From NCBI GenBank assembly GCA_903854805.1, contig CAINXK010000507.1, positions 1-35,895 of the forward strand: 35,895 bases of DNA. Direction: 5' to 3'. Position 1 is the first letter of the stretch. Every line of letters starts with the position of its first letter. Positions 22,148-31,276 of this stretch are shown here, in pieces. A program made the position numbers and the translations under genes. The stretch is from an uncultured Anaerolineae bacterium (GTDB lineage: Bacteria; Chloroflexota; Anaerolineae; Anaerolineales; Villigracilaceae). The notes under the pieces were generated by a model. The model was not told the DNA's origin, made no database searches, and worked only from the letters and a program-made list of their open reading frames with translations.

Positions 22148-25138
22148 ATGCAATTTAAAAAATATAACTTTATCACCGCGATCAAAGATATTACACCGCT
22201 CAGCTTGTGGGGTTCGCTGGCTCTGCTACTGCTGGGCCTTCTGATAACCGTCCTGATTACATTAAATACAAAAGCAGACATCGATTCGAGCGCAAAGCAA
22301 GAGTTCGATTTTACCAGCAGCCAGATCACCCAAAAAATTGAGGAGCGACTCAATGCGCGTGCCCAAATTTTATACAGCGGCGCCGCGCTTTTTGCGGTTA
22401 AGGGTGATATCACCCGCCAGGAATGGCAAACATTTACACATCAGCTTCCAATCAACAGTCAACTTCCGGGAATTCAAGGCTTTGGCTTTTCAGTCTTAAT
22501 TCCCGCTGTGCAGCTGCCCAAACACATCCAACAAATTCGCTCAGAAGGTTTCCCCGATTACAAAGTCTGGCCAGAGGGCGAGCGCAATATCTATACTTCG
22601 ATCATTTATCTGGAACCCTTTTCCGGTCGCAATCTGCGCGCCTTTGGCTATGATATGTTCTCCGAACCGGTTCGCAGAACTGCCATGGAACGCGCCCGTG
22701 ACGGCAACAATGCCGCGCTCTCTGGCAAGGTTGTGCTGGTGCAGGAGACCGAGCAGGATATTCAGGCCGGTACCCTGCTGTTTGTGCCGGTTTATCAGAA
22801 TGGGAAGCCAATCGAAACTATTGCCCAACGCCGCGCCGCCTTGATTGGCTGGGTTTACAACCCTTACCGTATGAACGATTTAATGAGCGGCATACTTGGC
22901 GATTGGGGCTCGCAAACCGGTCAAATGATCCGTCTGGAAATCTTCGATGGTAATCAGATCAATCCAGCGGGCCTGCTTTACAACAGTCTGCCAACCAGCG
23001 CCGGCCTGCCTGCCGAACCGGTCTCTACCAAAATCATCCCGATCGATTTTGCCGGGCAGCGCTGGAGCTTGCGCTTTTCCCAGACCGATACGCTTGCATC
23101 CACACTGGATTACAGCAAAATGTGGGTGGTTTTTCTGAATGGAGTGCTGCTCAATTTAATGATATTTGGGCTGCTGCTCTCCTGGCTGACGATGCGTGCC
23201 AATGCCCAAAAGATGGCTGTTGATATGACCGCAAAATTACGCACAAGCGAGACAAAATTCCGTGCCATCATCAATTCAGCTGATGATATCGTTTTTACAT
23301 TGGACACCGAACAGCGCTATAACGGCATTTTTGGTAACTGGCCCAAGAAGATGCAGCGCACCCAACAGGATTTTCTGGGACGCACTTCGCTGGAAATCAT
23401 GGGCGAACAGGCCGGAAGAGTACATGCTGAAGCAAATCAGCGCGCCCTGGCTGGGGAAATAACAGGATATGAATGGGTTCAGAAGGAAGCAGCTCAAACA
23501 CGCTATTTCCAAACGATTGTTTCGCCCCTGCGCAATGATGATGGCCAGATTACGGGTGTCTTGGGCGTTGGGCGCGACATCACAGAATTCAAGCTTGTGG
23601 ATGTACTGCAAAGTTTAAATAACTCTCTTCAGCAGGCAGATTTTGAGCGTGAAGCTATACTTAAAAACCTGACGACTTACCAGGTTGAGCTGAAGGCGCA
23701 GAACGAAGCACTCACCCAGACACAAAGACAACTTATTTCCCTGCAGGATCGTTATTTCAACCTGTACGATCTGGCGCCAGCTGGCTATTGCACCCTCAGC
23801 ACAGAAGGATTGGTGCTGGAAGCAAACCTGACTGCTGCCGGCCAACTGGGCACAACCCGCAAAGCAATCCTAAATAAGCCCTTGAGCAATTTTATTTTTA
23901 AAGAACACCAGGATATCTATTACTTCCATCGAAAAACGCTGATCGAAACGGGCCTGAAACAAATATGCGAAATTCAGCTAGAGAAAAAAGGCGGCGAGTT
24001 ATTTTGGGCACAAGTAGAAAGCAGTATCATCCAGAGCGAAAAAGGCACTCATGAGTACCGCGTATTAATAAGCGATATCAGCGAGCGTAAACGCGTCGAG
24101 CTGGCCCTGGCTCAAACAGCCACCCGTTTGTCGCTGGCTGTCCGCGCGGGTGGCGTGGGCACCTGGGAGCTCGACATTATCAACAACCGGCTGGCTTGGG
24201 ATGATCAAATGTACCGGCTATACGGCATCAACCCACAGAACTTCAGCGGCGCTTACGACGCCTGGCTGAAGGGCGTTCACCCACAAGATCGCGAACGCGG
24301 TGACAATGAAATCCAGGCCGCACAGCGCGGAGAAAAGGATTTCGACACCGAATTTCGCGTGGTCTGGCCAGACGGGAGCATCCACGAGATCCACGCCCTG
24401 GCCCTGGTGCGGCGAGATATCTCTGGCAAACCATTCTCGCTGATCGGAACAAACTGGGATGTCACCGATCAAAAGCTGATGATGAAGCGTTTGCAGACCA
24501 CCGTCACTGAAAAGGATGCGCTGCTGCGCGAGGTTCATCATCGTGTCAAGAACAACCTGGCTGCGATCATCGGATTGATCGGTTTACAGGAAAGCAGCCT
24601 GATTGACCCTGGCGTCAAAATTGCTTTTAACGAACTGGGCAGCCGGGTTTCTGCCATGGCACTCGTGCACGAACTGCTTTACAGTTCGGAAACCCTGACC
24701 AGCATTGATTTGCAGAGTTACCTGGAGAGGTTGACTTCACAATTGAGTCATCTGTATCAATCATCCGCTAATATTCAGATCAACATCGCAGCGTATGGAG
24801 TGATCGTTGACCTGGATACAGCCATCCCCTGCGGTTTGATCGTGACCGAGCAAATCACCAACAGCTTCAAGTATGCCTTTCCGGATGGGCAGCCGCGTCC
24901 TGGCCAACAGGTTTGTAAGATCACCGTCAGCGCCAGCCAGAATGGCAGCGCCTACACATTGACCATATCCGACAACGGGGTTGGGCTGCCAGCCGGTTTC
25001 GATTGGAAAAAGAGCCCCACACTAGGGATGAGTTTGATCCGCATGTTGGGCGAACATCAACTCGGCGCTACCATCCAGCTGGAATCATCAGCTGGCGCAT
25101 GTATTGAATTAAAATTCGATGAAAAACTAAGGAGTTAG
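22148..25138 (+). CDS. CHASE-PAS hybrid sensor histidine kinase, HisKA_2 family
   Basis: This 996-residue membrane sensor kinase has TM1 at about 17-39 and an extracytoplasmic CHASE domain at ~75-300 ('LYSGAALFAVKGDITRQEWQ', 'GIQGFGFSVLIP', 'MFSEPVRRTAMERARDGNNA'). TM2 is at about 319-342, followed by three PAS domains (roughly 365-480, 540-655 and 665-780). The transmitter is of the HisKA_2 type: 'LREVHHRVKNNLAAIIGLIG' with H797/H798 as phosphoacceptor candidates, then an HATPase domain with 'CGLIVTEQITNSFKYAF' (N-box) and 'TISDNGVGLPAG' (G1). CHASE domains sense small external molecules; the ligand is unknown. The response regulator gene starts 3 nt after the stop, so the two form a dedicated pair. 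The ATG at 22148 has no strong ribosome site. Confidence 0.93.
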   Translation: MQFKKYNFITAIKDITPLSLWGSLALLLLGLLITVLITLNTKADIDSSAKQEFDFTSSQITQKIEERLNARAQILYSGAALFAVKGDITRQEWQTFTHQLPINSQLPGIQGFGFSVLIPAVQLPKHIQQIRSEGFPDYKVWPEGERNIYTSIIYLEPFSGRNLRAFGYDMFSEPVRRTAMERARDGNNAALSGKVVLVQETEQDIQAGTLLFVPVYQNGKPIETIAQRRAALIGWVYNPYRMNDLMSGILGDWGSQTGQMIRLEIFDGNQINPAGLLYNSLPTSAGLPAEPVSTKIIPIDFAGQRWSLRFSQTDTLASTLDYSKMWVVFLNGVLLNLMIFGLLLSWLTMRANAQKMAVDMTAKLRTSETKFRAIINSADDIVFTLDTEQRYNGIFGNWPKKMQRTQQDFLGRTSLEIMGEQAGRVHAEANQRALAGEITGYEWVQKEAAQTRYFQTIVSPLRNDDGQITGVLGVGRDITEFKLVDVLQSLNNSLQQADFEREAILKNLTTYQVELKAQNEALTQTQRQLISLQDRYFNLYDLAPAGYCTLSTEGLVLEANLTAAGQLGTTRKAILNKPLSNFIFKEHQDIYYFHRKTLIETGLKQICEIQLEKKGGELFWAQVESSIIQSEKGTHEYRVLISDISERKRVELALAQTATRLSLAVRAGGVGTWELDIINNRLAWDDQMYRLYGINPQNFSGAYDAWLKGVHPQDRERGDNEIQAAQRGEKDFDTEFRVVWPDGSIHEIHALALVRRDISGKPFSLIGTNWDVTDQKLMMKRLQTTVTEKDALLREVHHRVKNNLAAIIGLIGLQESSLIDPGVKIAFNELGSRVSAMALVHELLYSSETLTSIDLQSYLERLTSQLSHLYQSSANIQINIAAYGVIVDLDTAIPCGLIVTEQITNSFKYAFPDGQPRPGQQVCKITVSASQNGSAYTLTISDNGVGLPAGFDWKKSPTLGMSLIRMLGEHQLGATIQLESSAGACIELKFDEKLRS

Positions 25139-25141
25139 CAG

Positions 25142-26488
25142 ATGACCCAGGGGAGTATATTGATTGTGGAGGATGATGGCATCCTGGCCTTGTTTTTGTA
25201 TAACATGCTCAGCCGGCTGGATTATGCCATCCTTGCGCCAGTCGCGACGGGTGAAGAAGCAGTGACTTGTGCCCTCAACAAGAGACCTGACCTGGTATTG
25301 ATGGACATCCAACTGGCTGGCGAGATGAATGGCATCACGGCCGCCAGCCAGATCACGGAAAAGGCCGATATTCCGATCATCTATCTGACCAGCTACGCCC
25401 AGAAGAGCATTTTGGATCAGGCCAAGAGCACTGCACCCTATGGCTATCTTGTGAAACCGGTGACGGAACGAAATCTGGTAACAACCATTGAAACAGCATT
25501 TCATAAATCCAAACTTGACCGTAAACTGATTGAAAGTGAAGCCCACTTTCGACACGTGGCTAACACCGCACCAGTGTTGATCTGGATGTCTGGACCAGAT
25601 ACGCTCGTAAATTATGTTAACCTACCCTGGCTGACATTTACCGGGCGCAGGCTGGAGCAGGAATTGGGCAATGGTTGGACCGATGGCATTCACCCAGAAG
25701 ATTATCAAGGCTGCCTGGATATTTATCTGGAAGCATTCAAAACGCGACAGGAATTCAAGATGGAGTATCGGATGCGCCTGGCCAGCGGGGCATACGTCTG
25801 GTTATTGGTGAGCGGGGTGCCACGTTATACAAACGAAGCTGAATTTATGGGCTATATCGGATCAGGCGTTGATATTAACGCCCGCAAGCTGGCGGAAGCT
25901 GAACTACGCGCTGCAAAAGCAGCGCTGGAATTGGCCAATCAGCAACTCGAAAAAGCCTTTGTGCGCGAACAGCAAATAGCTCGCACCGATGCGTTGACCG
26001 GGCTTAACAATCGACGCCACTTTTACGAACTCGCCAGACAGGCCTTTGAAGTGGCACAACGCTACACTCAGCCTCTGTCTGTGATCATATTTGATATTGA
26101 CAAGTTAAAAAAAGTCAACGACACACTTGGACACATCGCCGGTGATCAGGTTCTCATCCAAACTACCCAGACGGTCAGCTCTCAATTACGCACGACTGAT
26201 ATTTTTGGGCGGATTGGCGGAGATGAGTTTGTGATCGTCTTGCCAGGCACCAATGCGCAGCAGGCCCACTTGATGGCAGAACGAATTCGGGCCGAAGTCG
26301 CCTTGCAAGTGTTGGAGATCTCCAAACAGCCAACAACCGTCACAATCAGCATGGGCATTACTGATCTGGGCGAAGATTCGAGGGTTCATGGCGATTTGGA
26401 AACACTCATCCGCCATGCCGACCTGGCGCTCTATGCTGCCAAGACCGCTGGGCGTGACCAGACCATGACATATCAGATTGGCATGTAA
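25142..26488 (+). CDS. Response regulator diguanylate cyclase (REC-PAS-GGDEF)
   Basis: This 448-residue protein makes cyclic di-GMP from two GTP when activated. The receiver domain (1-~122) has the acidic pair in 'VEDDG', phospho-acceptor D55 in 'LVLMDIQLAG' and K105 in 'YLVKPV'. A PAS domain occupies ~135-255 ('APVLIWMSGPDTLVNYVNLP'). A coiled linker follows, rich in Ala/Glu/Leu. The GGDEF domain spans ~285-447: 'DALTGLNNRRHFYELA', intact GGDEF at residues 359-363 in 'GRIGGDEFVIVLPG', and an inhibitory I-site R350-T-T-D353 exactly five residues before it. It should therefore be active and product-inhibited. It follows the CHASE kinase by 3 nt, which implies phosphotransfer from that kinase. 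Confidence 0.95.
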   Translation: MTQGSILIVEDDGILALFLYNMLSRLDYAILAPVATGEEAVTCALNKRPDLVLMDIQLAGEMNGITAASQITEKADIPIIYLTSYAQKSILDQAKSTAPYGYLVKPVTERNLVTTIETAFHKSKLDRKLIESEAHFRHVANTAPVLIWMSGPDTLVNYVNLPWLTFTGRRLEQELGNGWTDGIHPEDYQGCLDIYLEAFKTRQEFKMEYRMRLASGAYVWLLVSGVPRYTNEAEFMGYIGSGVDINARKLAEAELRAAKAALELANQQLEKAFVREQQIARTDALTGLNNRRHFYELARQAFEVAQRYTQPLSVIIFDIDKLKKVNDTLGHIAGDQVLIQTTQTVSSQLRTTDIFGRIGGDEFVIVLPGTNAQQAHLMAERIRAEVALQVLEISKQPTTVTISMGITDLGEDSRVHGDLETLIRHADLALYAAKTAGRDQTMTYQIGM

Positions 26489-26492
26489 TAAC

Positions 26493-26515
26493 AATGGAAG
26501 CCGCCGAATTCCATT
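26493..26515 (+). terminator. Hairpin after the diguanylate cyclase gene
   Basis: AATGGAA (26493-26499) pairs with TTCCATT (26509-26515) around a 9-nt loop, 4 nt after the stop. T-rich sequence (TTTTGTTTTTT) comes only after a further 14 nt, so termination is uncertain. Confidence 0.35.
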
Positions 26516-26624
26516 AAATTGGGGTGCGTTTTGTTTTTTGCAAGTTCCAGAATTTGACATCTCGAAAACGACACAACAGCTTAAATTCAATCGGACGAAT
26601 CAGGCTGAGAAGGATCGATTCTTT

Positions 26625-26695
26625 GATGATAAAATCATCCGAATTTATCTATTTACGCAATCGCGCATTCCCTGGGGCTGCATATAGACAGCCAG
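26625..26695 (+). promoter_or_regulatory. Palindromes in the his operon leader
   Basis: A perfect palindrome GATGAT-AAA-ATCATC (26625-26639) looks operator-like. A hairpin CCTG-GG-GCTG/CAGCCAGG follows (26671-26697, with a 2-nt bulge), ending about 26 nt before the hisD ATG. I see no run of His codons that would indicate a leader-peptide attenuator and no T-box. These may regulate the operon; nothing firmer can be said. Confidence 0.3.
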
Positions 26696-26723
26696 GTGAT
26701 TGCGTCCTCATGAAGGAAAAATA

Positions 26724-28070
26724 ATGATCAGCATATTTGATGTCGAAACCGCCAAAAAGTCCATTCTAAAGCGCATTCCACCCGATGAAACCAAAGTGAC
26801 GCCAGCCATGCTCGAACGCATCGCCGCTACCTTTGGAGAAAAGATCAGCGCCGAAGAAGTCGTCAAACGAATATTAGCCGATATCCGCGCGCGGGGCGAT
26901 GCCGCCCTGCGCGAGTGGAGTGGGCGTCTGGACGGGTTTCCCCCAGATGTGCCGCTGCGCGTGCCGGCCGAAGCCCTGGAAGCCGCACTGGCAAACCTGG
27001 CGACCCCGGAACGCAAAGCCATGGAAGTAGCTATCGGGCGCATCCGAGAGTTTTATCGTCGCCAGCCACTCTCATCCTGGTTCACCAACGAGCTGGGTGG
27101 CACCCTGGGGCAATTCATCCGCCCGCATAGACGAGTCGGGTTGTATGTGCCCGGCGGCACAGCACCGCTGCCATCATCGGTACTGATGTCTGCCATCCCC
27201 GCCCAGGTGGCGGGAGTAAAGGACATCGTGGTAGTCACACCCCCAAACAGGGCCGTCGCCGGAAAACCCTACAGCCCCGTTCCGGAAATCATCCTGGCCG
27301 CCTGCACACTGTGCGGTGTCGATGAAGTCTATGCAATGGGTGGCGCCCAAGCCATCGGAGCCCTGGCATACGGCACAGAATCCGTTCCAGCGGTTGATAA
27401 GATTTTCGGTCCAGGTAATTTATTCGTAACCCTGGCAAAACGCCAGGTCTTTGGAACTGTGGGCATCGACGGATTGGCAGGACCGACTGAAACCGTGATC
27501 ATCGCCGATGATAGCGCCAAACCAGCCTGGGTGGCAGCCGACCTGCTGGCGCAGGCTGAACACGATGTACTGGCCTCTGCCATCCTGTTGACACCTTCAC
27601 GCAAACTGGCTGAAGCAGTTCAGAGTGAGGTTGGACGGCAAATGGAAAGCCTGCCACGCGCCGATATCCTGGCCCAATCGCTGCCCGGGCAAAGCGGCAT
27701 AGTCATCACCCGCGATCTGGATGAGGCCGCAGAACTGAATAATCTGTACGCACCTGAACATCTTTGTCTGGCAGTAGCCGACCCATGGGCATTGAGCGAA
27801 AAAATCACCAATGCGGGTGGTATCTTCATGGGAGAACACTCCTTTGAAGTGCTGGGTGATTACATCGCCGGGCCAAGCCACGTGATGCCCACAGGCGGAT
27901 CGGCTCGCTTTGCCTCGCCGCTAAACGTCTGGGACTTTGTGCACATCATCAGCCTGATCGCACTGAACCCTGCCACTACCGCCCAGATCGCACCAGACGC
28001 AGCTCTGATCGCGCGCGCCGAAGGGTTGGAAGGGCATGCCCGTTCGGCAGATTTCCGCTATAAAAGTTAA
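26724..28070 (+). CDS. hisD: Histidinol dehydrogenase
   Basis: This 448-residue zinc enzyme performs the last two steps of histidine synthesis, oxidising L-histidinol to histidine with two NAD+. The signature runs 'RVGLYVPGGTAPLPSSVLMS', 'KIFGPGNLFVTLAKRQVFG', 'GLAGPTETVIIADD' and 'LLAQAEHDVLAS'. The catalytic pair is E345-H346 in 'YAPEHLCLAVADP'. C-terminal 'VLGDYIAGPSHVMPTGGSAR' holds the zinc/substrate histidine. The frame extends to a TTG at 26700, but ATG 26724 is preferred because GAAGGA lies 7 nt upstream. It is the first gene of the his operon, and hisC begins 8 nt after its stop. Confidence 0.97.
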   Translation: MISIFDVETAKKSILKRIPPDETKVTPAMLERIAATFGEKISAEEVVKRILADIRARGDAALREWSGRLDGFPPDVPLRVPAEALEAALANLATPERKAMEVAIGRIREFYRRQPLSSWFTNELGGTLGQFIRPHRRVGLYVPGGTAPLPSSVLMSAIPAQVAGVKDIVVVTPPNRAVAGKPYSPVPEIILAACTLCGVDEVYAMGGAQAIGALAYGTESVPAVDKIFGPGNLFVTLAKRQVFGTVGIDGLAGPTETVIIADDSAKPAWVAADLLAQAEHDVLASAILLTPSRKLAEAVQSEVGRQMESLPRADILAQSLPGQSGIVITRDLDEAAELNNLYAPEHLCLAVADPWALSEKITNAGGIFMGEHSFEVLGDYIAGPSHVMPTGGSARFASPLNVWDFVHIISLIALNPATTAQIAPDAALIARAEGLEGHARSADFRYKS

Positions 28071-28078
28071 GGCCCCTT

Positions 28079-29185
28079 ATGCGAGAACCGCTGAAACTGC
28101 CGGCCCACATCGCCAACTTGCCCGCCTACACACCCATCGAACCTTTTGAGGTGCTCTCGGCACGCATTGGACGCGCAACAAAAGATATCATCAAGCTGGA
28201 CGCCAACGAAAACCCTTACGGCATGTCACCTCGCGCCCGGTGCGCCCTGGTCGAGATGGATTTTCCACATATCTACCCTGACCCGGAAAGCCGCGCACTG
28301 CGGACTGCGCTTTCAGATTTCACTGGCGTCCCAGCCGAGAATTTGCTGCCTGGCTCGGGTGCGGATGAGCTGATCGACCTGATCATGCGGGTCATGCTCG
28401 CAGCAGGTGACACGCTGATCAACTGCCCGCCAACATTTGGAATGTACGCCTTCGATGCCGACTTGAACGCGGCGCGCGTCATTGATGTGCCCCGCCAGGC
28501 TGATTTTTCTCTGGACCTGACAGGCATACTGGCTGCAGTTGAAAAATATAAGCCCAAACTGATTTTTCTAACATCGCCCAACAATCCGGATGGATCACTG
28601 ATCCCGTGGCCAACTCTGCAGAAACTGCTTGGACTGCCGCTCATGATCGTGCTGGACGAGGCTTATATCGAGTTCGCCGACCCGGACAGCCTGGGAAAGG
28701 CCATCAGCCGTATCCAGGAAGTACCGAAGCGTGATAATCTGATTGTGCTGCGCACTTTTAGCAAGCTGGCTGGGCTGGCTGGGTTGCGCGTAGGTTATGG
28801 CGCCTTTCCAGACTGGTTGATGCCGACGCTCTGGAAGGCGAAACAGCCTTATAACGTCAACGTTGCCGGGAGTGTGGCGGCGATCGCATCGCTGGAGGAC
28901 AGCGCCTATCTGAAGGAGACTGTCTCGACCCTGGTGGCTGAACGCGAACGCTTGATGTCTGGGCTACGCCAGATCGCCTTCCTGCGGCCCTACCCTAGCC
29001 ATTCAAACTTTATCCTATGCCAGGTCAACGGACGGGATGCAGCTCAACTCAAGGCAAATCTGGCCAACCAACACGGTATCTTCATTCGCTATTTCAATAA
29101 GCCCGGATTAAAAGACTGTATCCGCATCTCAGTTGGAAAACCCGAACAGATGGATACGCTTCTAAAGGTGTTAGCCCAAAGCTGA
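28079..29185 (+). CDS. hisC: Histidinol-phosphate aminotransferase
   Basis: This 368-residue PLP enzyme of fold type I converts imidazole-acetol phosphate and glutamate to histidinol phosphate. Diagnostic segments are 'IIKLDANENPYGMSPRA', 'LPGSGADELIDLIMRV', 'IFLTSPNNPDGSLIP' and 'MIVLDEAYIEFAD'. The PLP-binding lysine is K229 in 'LRTFSKLAGLAGLRVGYG', and 'SHSNFILCQV' comes near the C-terminus. All expected active-site residues are visible and the length is normal. A TAAGG stretch, including the previous stop, precedes the ATG. Confidence 0.96.
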   Translation: MREPLKLPAHIANLPAYTPIEPFEVLSARIGRATKDIIKLDANENPYGMSPRARCALVEMDFPHIYPDPESRALRTALSDFTGVPAENLLPGSGADELIDLIMRVMLAAGDTLINCPPTFGMYAFDADLNAARVIDVPRQADFSLDLTGILAAVEKYKPKLIFLTSPNNPDGSLIPWPTLQKLLGLPLMIVLDEAYIEFADPDSLGKAISRIQEVPKRDNLIVLRTFSKLAGLAGLRVGYGAFPDWLMPTLWKAKQPYNVNVAGSVAAIASLEDSAYLKETVSTLVAERERLMSGLRQIAFLRPYPSHSNFILCQVNGRDAAQLKANLANQHGIFIRYFNKPGLKDCIRISVGKPEQMDTLLKVLAQS

Positions 29186-29215
29186 TTGCTACTTGCTAAA
29201 AAAGGATATCTTCTC

Positions 29216-29806
29216 ATGCGCAGCGCTAAAATTGAACGCAGCACCAACGAAACCAAAATATCAATCGAACTGGAACTCGACGGCACAGGCCAACACAGTA
29301 TCTCAACTGGCGTGGGCTTTTTGGATCACATGCTGACGCATGTGGCCGTGCATGGCTTGTTTGACCTGAGCGTGCAAGCCCAGGGCGACTTGCACATCGA
29401 TGTACACCATACCGTTGAAGATGTGGCCCTGGTACTCGGCGCGGCCTTCGACCAGGCGCTGGGTGAACGCAAAGGTATCGCCAGGATGGGCAGCTTTTAC
29501 GTCCCGATGGATGAGACCCTGGCATTTGCCGCCATCGACCTCTCCGGGCGCCCATACTGCGTGGTACAGGCCGAATGGGGTCAGACACCGGTCGGGGGCA
29601 TCCCAACCAGCCTGTTCCCCCACTTTTTAGAAAGTTTCGCGGTCACCAGCCGCAGCAACCTGCACGCGCGCGTGCTATATGGGCGCGACGATCATCACAA
29701 AGCCGAAGCCCTGTTCAAAGCCGTGGCGCGCGCACTGGATATCGCTACCCAACTTGACCCGCGCCGGGGGAGTGTTCCGTCCACAAAAGGGACACTGACC
29801 CGTTAA
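29216..29806 (+). CDS. hisB: Imidazoleglycerol-phosphate dehydratase
   Basis: This 196-residue monofunctional dehydratase converts imidazoleglycerol phosphate to imidazole-acetol phosphate. The manganese-binding histidine motifs are intact: '[20 protein letters not shown]', '[15 protein letters not shown]', '[13 protein letters not shown]' and '[20 protein letters not shown]'. The N-terminal histidinol-phosphate phosphatase domain of enterobacterial HisB is absent. The open frame reaches a TTG at 29186, but ATG 29216 fits the family N-terminus ('[18 protein letters not shown]') and has AAAGGA about 9 nt upstream. It is 30 nt downstream of hisC. Confidence 0.97.
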   Translation: MRSAKIERSTNETKISIELELDGTGQHSISTGVGFLDHMLTHVAVHGLFDLSVQAQGDLHIDVHHTVEDVALVLGAAFDQALGERKGIARMGSFYVPMDETLAFAAIDLSGRPYCVVQAEWGQTPVGGIPTSLFPHFLESFAVTSRSNLHARVLYGRDDHHKAEALFKAVARALDIATQLDPRRGSVPSTKGTLTR

Positions 29807-29846
29807 CAGGCTTTGAATACAAAATAATCTCAGACTGTGAATACCT

Positions 29847-30596
29847 ATGAAATCCAACCCTGCTTTCACTATTTATCCCGCCATCGATCTGCGTAATGGC
29901 AAAGTCGTCCGGCTCGCCCAGGGCGACCCTTCCCGCCAAACCGTGTATGGCGACGATCCGCGTGCCTGGGCTAAACGCTGGAAAGCCGAAGGTGCCAGTT
30001 GGCTGCACGTCATCAACCTGAGCGGCGCCTTCGATGAAGATTCAGGTGCAAACTTTAAAGCCCTTGAGAGCATTCTGTCTGTTGGGCTGAACGTGGAATT
30101 CGGCGGCGGTCTGCGGGACGAAGACAGCATCCGAACTGCGCTCGAGATGGGTGTGACACGGGTATTCCTGGGTACAGTCGCCATCCAGAATCCGGCGCTG
30201 GTCGAGCGAGCCATCAACCAATTTGGCCCCGCGCGAATTGCCGGGGATATTGGTGCTCGCGATGGCAAGGTGACTATCAAGGGTTGGCAGGAAGCCACTG
30301 CGCTGAGCGTGGCCGAAGTTGGTCAGCGCTTCCATCAGCAGGGCATTGAATGGTGCGTGCTGACCGATGTAGCCCGGGATGGCGTCAGCAGTGGAGTCAA
30401 TATTAGCAGTGCGCTTGAGTTACAAAAAGAAAGCGGTATGCAAGTGGTCGCTTCTGGCGGTGTCTCCAGCCTGATCGATGTTCAGCTGACTCGCGAGGCT
30501 GGGTTGGCAGGTGTCATCATCGGGCGGGCACTTTATGATGGAAAAATATCGCTACCCGCATGCTTCGCGGCAATCCGAGGCGAGGCTGAAGCATGA
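29847..30596 (+). CDS. hisA: Phosphoribosylformimino-5-aminoimidazole carboxamide ribotide isomerase
   Basis: This 249-residue (beta/alpha)8 enzyme performs the Amadori rearrangement of ProFAR to PRFAR. 'FTIYPAIDLRNGKVVRLAQG' contains the first catalytic aspartate. 'VEFGGGLRDEDSI' is the first phosphate-binding half. 'VLTDVARDGVSSGVN' contains the second aspartate, and 'VVASGGVSSLIDV' and 'GVIIGRALYDGKI' complete the second phosphate site. The half-barrel symmetry typical of HisA/HisF is clear. The last 4 nt overlap the start of hisH (ATGA). There is no strong ribosome site. Confidence 0.96.
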   Translation: MKSNPAFTIYPAIDLRNGKVVRLAQGDPSRQTVYGDDPRAWAKRWKAEGASWLHVINLSGAFDEDSGANFKALESILSVGLNVEFGGGLRDEDSIRTALEMGVTRVFLGTVAIQNPALVERAINQFGPARIAGDIGARDGKVTIKGWQEATALSVAEVGQRFHQQGIEWCVLTDVARDGVSSGVNISSALELQKESGMQVVASGGVSSLIDVQLTREAGLAGVIIGRALYDGKISLPACFAAIRGEAEA

Positions 30597-31213
30597 TAAC
30601 CATCGTGGACTATAAGGCCGGGAATCTGACTTCAGTCAAACGCGGGCTGGACCACCTCAGCTTGAAAAACCAGATCAGCGCAGATCCAGAGATCATCCGG
30701 CAGGCAGAGCGTATCATCTTTCCGGGTGTTGGGCAGGCCGGTGCTGCCATGAGCGTTCTGCAAGAGCGCGGACTGGATACGGCCCTGAAAGACGCTTTTC
30801 TGCGCGGCACACCCATTCTAGGTATCTGCATTGGCTGCCAGATCATCCTGACACACTCGGAAGAGGCAGATACACGCGGGTTGAATTTACTGCCGGGAGC
30901 CTGCGTACGCTTTCAATTGAACGACCCAGCATTGAAAATCCCACACATGGGCTGGAATGCGGTCAACGTGACAGATAAAGAACACCCACACCCGATTCTG
31001 GGGCATCTGCGCACGGGTGATGAGTTCTATTTTGTGCATTCATACTATCCGCTGCCAGACAACCCAGCGCATATCTACGCTACCAGTGATTACGGCGGCA
31101 GTTTTCCGGTCGCAATTGGCTGGGGCAATCTGTTTGCGGTGCAGTTCCACACTGAAAAAAGCGGTCCTGTGGGCCTGAGGGTGTTGGAAAATTTCGCAAA
31201 CTGGAAAGTTTAG
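30593..31213 (+). CDS. hisH: Imidazole glycerol phosphate synthase glutaminase subunit
   Basis: This 206-residue class I glutamine amidotransferase subunit produces ammonia for HisF. The catalytic triad is complete: C79 in 'PILGICIGCQIIL', H186 and E188 in 'AVQFHTEKSGPVGLRVLENF'. 'VDYKAGNLTSVKRGL' and 'IIFPGVGQAGAAM' are the conserved N-terminal strands, and 'FVHSYYP' the conserved mid-region. It starts in a 4-nt overlap with hisA. Here hisH lies after hisA and before hisF, so the two synthase subunits are adjacent. Confidence 0.95.
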   Translation: MITIVDYKAGNLTSVKRGLDHLSLKNQISADPEIIRQAERIIFPGVGQAGAAMSVLQERGLDTALKDAFLRGTPILGICIGCQIILTHSEEADTRGLNLLPGACVRFQLNDPALKIPHMGWNAVNVTDKEHPHPILGHLRTGDEFYFVHSYYPLPDNPAHIYATSDYGGSFPVAIGWGNLFAVQFHTEKSGPVGLRVLENFANWKV

Positions 31214-31276
31214 CCGCTGCGCCAGGCCGAGGGCTGCCACCAATCCCTAGCAGAAAGTGAACCAACGGGAGCAACA

